64,000 bases of DNA, from NCBI GenBank assembly GCA_033782935.1, contig JAWQEG010004814.1:16847-80846 (forward strand). Reading direction: 5' to 3'. This DNA is from Petrolisthes cinctipes (lineage: Eukaryota; Arthropoda; Malacostraca; Decapoda; Porcellanidae). Each line of letters starts with the position of its first letter. Position 1 is the stretch's first letter. Below the pieces are notes generated by a model. That model had not been told where the DNA came from, ran no database searches, and was given only the letters and a program-made list of their open reading frames with translations. The translations under genes and the position numbers were made by a program. Shown here in pieces: positions 57,565-64,000 of the stretch.

Positions 57565-58100
57565 ATGGTAGTGGTAGTGGTAGTAGTAGTAGTAGTAGTA
57601 GTAGTGTAGTAGCAATAGCAGTAGCAGCAACAATAGTAGTAGGAGTAGTACCAAAGTAGTAGTAATGATTATAATAGTAGTAGCAGCAGCAATAGTTGTA
57701 GTAATAGTAGTAGTAGTAGTAGTAGCAGCAGTACTAGTTGCAATAATAGTAATGGTAGTAATAGTAGTAGTATTAATAGTAAGAATGGTATCATGGTAAT
57801 ATGGGTGGTTTGGTTTGGTACAATGTATATATGAGTATGTATGGTTTGGATGATAAAAAGTATGGTAGGTGTGGTATCATGGTTGGAATGGTAGTAAGGT
57901 AATAAAGATGTAGTATTATTGGTAGGCTAGTTTGGTAGAAATAATGGAATGGTAGTAGTTGTTATGTTTGTATTGGTAGGGGTGTTTTATAGGGAGTGGT
58001 AGTATGGTAGTAGTAGTAGTAGTAGTATGGTAGGAGTGGTAGTATGGTAGTGGTAGGAGTGGTAGTATGGTAGTAAAAATGGAATGGTAGTAGGCTCATG
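57565..58100. repeat. GTA-rich array
   Basis: GTA/GTAGCA trinucleotide repeats with gradual decay into ATGGTAGTA phrases. Confidence 0.9.
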
Positions 58101-58109
58101 TTACGGGTA

Positions 58110-58435
58110 GGAGATGTAGTAGTTATGGTTGTAATGGTGGTAGTTATGGTTGTAAAGGTAGTAGTTATGTTTGTATTGGTAGTAGTTATGGTTGTAATGG
58201 TTGTAGTTATGGTTGTATTGGTAGTAGTTATGGTTGTAATGGTTGTAGTTATGGTTGTATTGGTAGTAGTTATGGTTGTAATGGTGGTAGTTATGGTTGT
58301 AATGGTGGTAGTTATGGTTGTAATGGTGGTAGTTATGGTTGTAATGGTAGTAGTTATGGTTGTAATGGTAGTAGTTATGGTTGTATTGGTAGTAGTTATG
58401 GTTGTAATGGTGGTAGTTATGATTGGAATGGTATA
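58110..58435. repeat. 21-bp minisatellite, about 15 copies
   Basis: The unit GGTAGTAGTTATGGTTGTAAT varies at two positions (GTAG/GTTG/GTGG, AAT/ATT). The Val/Met-rich plus frame and Ile/Thr-rich minus frame come from the unit length being divisible by three. Confidence 0.95.
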
Positions 58436-58596
58436 AACAGTAGGCCTAGTATGGTAGTAAAGATGGAATGGTAGAAATAGTAAAGATAGAATGGTAGAAA
58501 TAGTCAAGATGTATAGGTAGTAAATAGTAAAGATGTATTGGTAGTAAATAGTAAAGAAGTATTGGTATAGTAAATAGTAAAGATGTATTGGTAGGG

Positions 58597-58602
<6 letters not shown>

Positions 58603-58630
<28 letters not shown>
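58603..58630. repeat. GT microsatellite
   Basis: A short GT run. Confidence 0.95.
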
Positions 58631-58632
<2 letters not shown>

Positions 58633-58699
58633 GGGTAGCCGAGGCTATATAGTCTGGCGGCGGGAACAGCAGAACTCTGGGTTGGCGCCGGTTGTCAAG

Positions 58700-59893
58700 A
58701 CGACCACGTTACTCTCCCTCCCTCTCTCCCTCCCTCACTTCTTTCTTCTCTCCCTGACGCCATCCTCTGTTTCTCCCTCCCTCCCTGACACCAACCCCTC
58801 TTTCTTTCTCCCTCCCTTCTCCCTGACACTAACCCCTCTCTCTTTCTCTCCCTCGCTCTCTCCCTCCCTTCTTTCTTCTCTCCCTGACGCCACCCTCTCT
58901 CTTTCTCTCCCTCGCTCCCTCCCTGACACCAACCCCTCTCTCTCCCTCCATGCTGATGCCGCTCTCTCCCTCCACTATGATGCCTCCCTCTCCCTTCCTT
59001 CACCCTCTCCCCCTCTCTCTCTCTCTCTCTCCAACGGCACCCTCTCCCTTAATATACCACCCTCCATCCGCCCCCCTTTTCCTCCCTCTCCCTATTGGTA
59101 CTTTCCTCCCCCCTGGCCTCCTCCTCTTCCTCCCCCCTGGCCTCATCCTCTTCCTCCCCCCTGGCCTCATCCTCATCCTCCCCCCTGGTCTCATCCTCTT
59201 CCTACCCCCTGGCTTCATCCTCTTCCTCCCCCCTGACCTCATCCTCTCCCTCGCTTGTTTTCTCCCTCTTCCTCCCTCCCCATTCTCCATCGTTTTCATT
59301 CTCTTTTATTATCCTTCCTTTCTCTTTTCTTACTCGTCTCCACTCCACTCCCTCCCCACCCTCACTGTTATCTATCTGGCGACAAGCTCTCCCTCCCTCC
59401 CCTCCTCCCCTTCTCCCCTTTCTGTTACTCCCATAGCATTCTCCTCCTCTCCATACATACATCTTCCTCCTCCCTCCCTTCCATACATCTTCCTCCTCCC
59501 TCCCAACTATACATCCTCTTCCTCCCTCCCTTCCATACACTTCTCTTCCTCCCTCCCTTCCATACATTCTCTTCCTCCCTCCCTTCCATACATCCTCTTC
59601 CTTCCTCCCTTCCATACATCTTCCTCCTCCCTCCCTTCCATACATCCTCCCCTTTATTTCCTTCCCTTCCCACGCATTTCTCTACCCCTTCATCCGTCCT
59701 TCCTCCTCAATACTTGCTTCTCACTCACTCCCCCATACTGCAGATATTCTCTCCTGTCCAGTCAGTCTATCTTTGTCCTGCCTGTCTGTCTGACTTCTTT
59801 ATAATATATTCTCTCGCCCCTCCCCTTCCACTCACTTTTTTTTTTTTTATGCATATATCCCAATCTCGATTTTTCTCCGCGTATCCTCTTCCC

Positions 59894-59974
<81 letters not shown>

Positions 59975-60260
59975 CCATTCCATTCCCTGCCCTATCTGCA
60001 CTCTTCTCAATCCATCCCTCTCTCCCTCCCACCTTATATCTCCTCCCCCTCCCCACTCATCATCCCATAATTCGTATTCTTTTCATATCTTCCGTACCCT
60101 CTCCCTTCTCCCCACTCCTGCCATTCTTCTCTTGTCTCTTCTCCTTTCCCTCCGTTCTTCTCTCCTCTTCCATCCACTCCATTCCCCTCCATCTTCTCTC
60201 CACTCCTCCCCTCGCCCACAATCCTTCTCTCTTATTTCGTCTTCTCTTCTCCTCTCCCTG
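58700..60260. repeat. 1.5-kb polypyrimidine tract with nested minisatellites
   Basis: The plus strand is almost only C and T. Sub-arrays: CTCCCTGACACCAACCCCTC-type units of about 60-70 bp (58725-58945); CCTCATCCTCTTCCTCCCCC units of 30 bp (59105-59250); CTCCCTCCCTTCCATACATC units of about 30 bp (59430-59650); CT runs at 59899-59970. Confidence 0.92.
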
Positions 60261-60428
60261 AATACCACCAAAACAAGAATCGGTGGAAAAATGCTGCATA
60301 GATTTGAAACATCTGAACGTAACCTTATTTGAATATACCCTAAAAACATATTATGGAGTGACTTCCCAAATGCTGTTTATATCCCCTCACTCACTCACAC
60401 ACTCACTCACTCACTCACACACTATCTT

Positions 60429-60604
60429 TTAATTAAGGGGGTAGCACAACTGTTGATTAATCTGGAGCATATTATGATTCCTCCAAACTAGTCCATGCAA
60501 CAACAGGCCACCATTATTTTTGCTGATCTGGTCCTGTTTCTTGTCATACTTTGGAGGAATGACGGCGCTCCAATGTCCCAAAAGTATACTATCCCTTTAA
60601 TTAA
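60429..60604. mobile_element. Fold-back MITE, best-preserved copy
   Basis: 176 bp bounded by TTAATTAA on both sides. Outer ends inward: TTAATTAAGGGGGTAGCACA and TTAATTAAAGGGATAGTATA. Inner arms GATTCCTCCAAACTAG and ACTTTGGAGGAATGACG; centre GGCCACCATTATTTTTGCTG. Almost fully self-complementary. Confidence 0.8.
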
Positions 60605-60644
60605 GTTACACACAATGCATTACACCTCAACATTATGTATACAG

Positions 60645-60814
60645 TTAGGGGAATGAAGTACAGTGTTGATAAATCTGGAGTTGCTGATTCCTCATTAAAT
60701 CATATTCCAAGCAACAATCTACCTTTATTTTTTGTTAATCTGGTCCAGTTTCCTGCAGGCATACTTTGGAGGCAGTCTGTCTAATGTGATACCTGAAGTG
60801 TATTATCCCCTTAA
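60645..60814. mobile_element. Fold-back MITE copy
   Basis: Outer ends TTAGGGGAATGAAGTACAG and, inward from the right, TTAAGGGGATAATACACTTC. Inner arm GCTGATTCCTCATTAAATCA; centre CTACCTTTATTTTTTGTTAATC. Confidence 0.75.
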
Positions 60815-61200
60815 CCCCAAACACGCTAAACTATAAAAAAACAAAAAAAACAATAACGCTAAACTATAATCCACACACCTTAGTACTCGTGTGTGCATAA
60901 TGGGGAATAGGAACGGAAGATTTTACATCGTGTTTTTGTCGTGTTTTGTTGCCTTGATGTGTATGTGAACTGGATGGGGATGTTGTTTGGGTTTGTCACA
61001 TTTCCTCCCCCCATGATGCAGACACACGGTTTTTCGTCCCTATACAGACATTGTTATCGAGGAGTGACAGTTTAATGTGTGGCCAACTGTACTACAAAGC
61101 AATTGCATCAACGCATTTCTATGTTTTATATCCGCTTTGGCTAATGCACCTGCTGACTTTTTTATATAGTATTTTAGTGTAGTTGTGTTTATCGTGTAAT
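60815..61200. other. Non-coding; nothing recognised
   Basis: AT-rich with a short A-rich patch (60833-60852). No gene. Confidence 0.4.
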
Positions 61201-61348
61201 GTTTTTTTTTTTTTTTTTATATATTAGTGTAATTATATTTATTCGTTCGTTTGTGTGGCATGTGTATGTTGTTTGTAATGTGAGTTTTGGTAATTTAATT
61301 CTTCCTTGTCCAGTTTCTAGCAGTGTTAAAAGTACTGGTGTATAGGCT

Positions 61349-61349
<1 letters not shown>

Positions 61350-61394
<45 letters not shown>
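61350..61394. repeat. CA microsatellite
   Basis: About 22 CA units. Poly-T at 61201-61220 lies upstream. Confidence 0.97.
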
Positions 61395-61396
<2 letters not shown>

Positions 61397-61713
61397 GCAG
61401 AAAAGAGAAGACATGGAGTTGAGTGTAGAAGTGCGACCGTGAGAGTTACAAAATTTAGAAAAAAAAATGCTCTTACACACACACACCAGTCCAAATCAAC
61501 ATTCACTCAGCACGGGTAGAGATATTCTTGCTGAGGAAATAGGTACGTCCTGGAGTGGCATGGAGTGAAGTAGGCTGCTGGCTGGCTGGCTGGCTTGGTG
61601 ATGGTGATGGCGTTGTGGGCTGTGATGGGAGACTCAATTTAAAGGCGCCAGGACATGTCGAGGGAAGGCACAGGTTGAGACAATTGTATACCTTACCTTG
61701 CTGCTACAATTTA

Positions 61714-61715
61714 AC

Positions 61716-61755
<40 letters not shown>

Positions 61756-61830
61756 GGTAGGTAGGTAGGTAGGTAGGTTGGTTGGTTGGTTGGTTGGTTG
61801 GTTGGTTGGTTGGATGGGTGGTTGGTTGGT
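61714..61830. repeat. GA, GGTA and GGTT arrays in series
   Basis: GA (61714-61752) passes into GGTA (61752-61777) and GGTT (61777-61812), a stepwise drift from one simple repeat to the next. Confidence 0.95.
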
Positions 61831-61884
61831 ACTGGTAGGTAGGTACAGTAGATATAAGTGTCCATCATCGCGCCAGTGTTAAAG

Positions 61885-62015
61885 GAATACGGTACTCTCT
61901 TACTGGTAAAATGGACAACTGCAGATTCCTTTAAAGTTAAGTTCCCATGACAGGAAATAGGATACGAATCGAGGCTCTATTCTGTAGCAGAGTTTGCAGG
62001 AACAAATTAGCTCAC
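61885..62015. repeat. Degenerate fold-back MITE
   Basis: ACTGCAGATTCCTTTAAAGT and AGAGTTTGCAGGAACAAATTAG arms around a CCATGACAGGAAATAGG phrase. Confidence 0.45.
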
Positions 62016-62195
62016 TATAATAACAACAAGAGAGTATATATATATCCCCTTTATTTGTATTGCATTAATGAAAAGGTACCGTTGTAAATTGCACAGCCCA
62101 TGTTATTGTTGGTAATTAATTGAATTTATATATTGAAGAGATGCCGTAGTGAGTCCATAGTCTATACCAGGATTCATAGAGTACACATAACTTAT

Positions 62196-62526
62196 AGAAG
62201 TACACATATACCACATAATTATAGAAGTACACATATACCACATAATTATAGAAGTACACATATACCACATAATTATAGAAGTACACATATACCACATAAT
62301 TATAGAAGTACACATATACCACATAATTATAGAAGTACACAATATACAACATAATTATAGAAGTGCACATATACAACATAATTATAGAAGTACACATATA
62401 CAACATAATTATAGAAGTACACATATACCACATAATTATAGAAGTACACATATACCACATAATTATAGAAGTACACATATACCACATAATTATAGAAGTA
62501 CACATATACCACATAATTATAGAAGT
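62196..62526. repeat. 27-bp tandem repeat, about 12 copies
   Basis: The unit contains AGAAGTACACATATACCACA followed by TAATTAT. Three consecutive central copies carry ACAACA instead of ACCACA. Tyr/Phe/Asn or His/Ile-rich frames are by-products. Confidence 0.97.
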
Positions 62527-62698
62527 AAACGTAACTATGAACTTATTTAGTGATTGTTTTGTTGATAATAATGTAATACTAAACAAACGAGTAAATTGTG
62601 TTATATGCTCATGTAAACCCTACCTTTTTATATTCATGCATTCAGCTGTAGATACATTGGCATGCTTTGTTTGTGAACCGTAAATAGTAATATCCTCT

Positions 62699-62761
62699 GT
62701 AAATAAATGATACTTTTAATGTGATATTTTTTCTGAAATCGTAATGTGCTTTTTCTAATAC

Positions 62762-62792
<31 letters not shown>

Positions 62793-62966
62793 GGCAAGTA
62801 AGTGATATATTTAATGTCATGATATTTTCTGAAATCGTGATGTGCTTTTTCTAATATTATTCTTTGTTTTTTCCAAGTAAGTGATACTTTTAATGTAATG
62901 ATATTTTTCTGAAAACGTGATGTGCTTTTTGTAATATTATTATTTTTTTGTTTTTTCCAGGTAAGT
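62699..62966 (+). repeat. About 80-95-bp tandem triplicate
   Basis: Three units, each with GATATTTTTCTGAAA, GTGATGTGCTTTTT and a T-rich tract ending in CCAAGTAAGTGATAC or similar. The first has a 30-T run (62763-62792). The third ends in CCAG and GTAAGT. Confidence 0.85.
62944..62966 (+). promoter_or_regulatory. Recursive-splice-site consensus (candidate ratchet point)
   Basis: TTTTTTTGTTTTTTCCAG followed at once by GTAAGT (62961-62966): a polypyrimidine tract, 3' splice site and 5' splice site with no exon between. This is the known ratchet-site consensus used in long arthropod introns. It lies about 30 kb into the inferred tetraspanin intron on the same strand. Use in vivo is inference. 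Confidence 0.4.
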
Positions 62967-63318
62967 GTGTGTGTGTGACCTGGGGAATAATAATAATATA
63001 CTACGTCTTCACTGCACGTCTTATTGCGTCGCCGCCAGGGGTACCGGTAAGCCAAACACCTGTATTAATTATAACATGTAGTATTTACCACTTACACAAA
63101 GGACCAGGTAAACGCTAAACAGCAGCCGATCTTTTACAATAATAGGAGAATGATTGCTGTTTAGATTTCGCTAATTGCGCTAAATTACTGGCATAAATCA
63201 TCACAAATTATGCAAGTTTAAAGAGACTCATTTATGGAGAGTGTATAGCCATTATGGTACTCGTGTGGAAGTGATTTATAAACACCTTTGGGACAACACT
63301 TACAAAGGGTGAATATAG

Positions 63319-63539
<221 letters not shown>

Positions 63540-63553
63540 GTAAACCCTAATAC

Positions 63554-63565
<12 letters not shown>

Positions 63566-63586
<21 letters not shown>

Positions 63587-63605
63587 TATATATATTTATA
63601 TATAA
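63566..63605. repeat. Poly-A and TA run
   Basis: About 20 A followed by TATATA. Confidence 0.95.
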
Positions 63606-63688
63606 TACAGCTACTATTTACCATAAACACATACTGTATAATTATATATACCTGATTCACTCCTCGTCGACCGTCACCATGCAGACCC

Positions 63689-63717
63689 TAAATGCCGCTC
63701 AAGAAAACGTCAACAGG
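63689..63717 (+). other. Possible initiation site or short exon
   Basis: An ATG in good context (GTCACCATGC, about 63679) opens 13 codons (MQTLNAAQENVNR) and meets a donor-like CAG-GTAAAC near 63715. It could be an alternative first exon. Nothing in the peptide is diagnostic. Confidence 0.2.
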
Positions 63718-63744
63718 TAAACAAAACAAATATAAGAGGAAACT

Positions 63745-63911
63745 CGCCCAAAATCAAGAAAACCCGCCAAAAATCAAGATAACCCGCCAAAATTCAAGAA
63801 AACCCGCCCAAATTCAAGAAACCCGCCAAAATCAAGAAAACCCGCCAAAATTCAAGAAAACCCGCCAAAAACAAAAGAAAACCCGCCAAAAACAAAGAAC
63901 ACCCGCCAAAA
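63745..63911. repeat. 17-19-bp minisatellite (AACCCGCCAAAATTCAAGA)
   Basis: About nine short units varying in the number of A. The Lys/Gln/Pro-rich plus frame (63692-63961) is produced by the repeat. Confidence 0.9.
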
Positions 63912-64000
63912 AGGACTTGTGCAGATTAGCGGTGGAAAATATTGATTGCAAAGACTGGTAATCATGGCTGGGTCTGATTGGTAATTACGTTCAGTTTGAC

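Noticed and set aside
57962..58507. Ile/Thr-rich 181-codon frame
   Set aside because: By-product of the 21-bp minisatellite.
58604..60070. Long Ser/Pro/Leu frames (210-284 codons) and Gly/Arg/Glu frames opposite
   Set aside because: Translations of a polypyrimidine tract.
62196..62526. CRISPR-like array of 27-bp units
   Set aside because: No spacers; plain tandem repeat.

Overview
This is a eukaryotic genomic window, most likely from an arthropod and probably a decapod crustacean. That assignment is inference. It rests on an intron-rich, AT-rich sequence, very long dinucleotide and pyrimidine-rich arrays, many small inverted-repeat (MITE-like) elements, a LINE ending in an ATAG-type tail, degenerate CCTAA (TTAGG-type) runs, and gene products that read as ordinary animal proteins.

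Two host genes can be supported. The first is a complete minus-strand gene for cytoplasmic dynein 1 light intermediate chain. It has ten coding exons between 30079 and 10109, all with GT/AG borders and matching phases, and they sum to 1482 nt (493 aa), the usual length of the family. The second is on the plus strand at 32805-32870: the first coding exon of a tetraspanin, covering the N terminus and first membrane segment. It ends at a consensus donor. No second exon was found, so its first intron seems to run through the rest of the window (at least 31 kb) and holds the mobile elements and simple repeats there. The genes are divergent and share about 2.7 kb of upstream sequence.

Mobile elements: a LINE 3' fragment (about 1.04-1.5 kb); a LINE reverse-transcriptase remnant (about 22.5-24.35 kb) inside dynein intron 7, split by an 851-bp PIF/Harbinger-like element with TTA target duplications; Tc1/mariner-like, pogo-like and piggyBac-like MITEs; a large dispersed fold-back MITE family; and a recent Gypsy-type LTR retrotransposon (43635-48967) flanked by GTAGC duplications, with its inside rearranged so that the two halves of its polyprotein lie head to head.

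Tandem repeats: a 75-bp satellite (33.3-33.7 kb), a roughly 24-bp satellite with a higher-order repeat (33.72-34.24 kb), a 29-bp minisatellite that received the Gypsy insertion, a 27-bp array (62.2-62.5 kb), and extensive microsatellite and polypurine/polypyrimidine tracts from 40 kb to the end.

The observations most worth following are: a 71-codon in-frame extension beyond the dynein stop codon (TGA-C), the head-to-head Gypsy element, a perfect recursive-splice-site consensus in the long tetraspanin intron, the nested Harbinger-in-LINE insertion, and a perfect 37-bp hairpin at 49.73-49.82 kb. No tRNA, rRNA or CRISPR feature was found.
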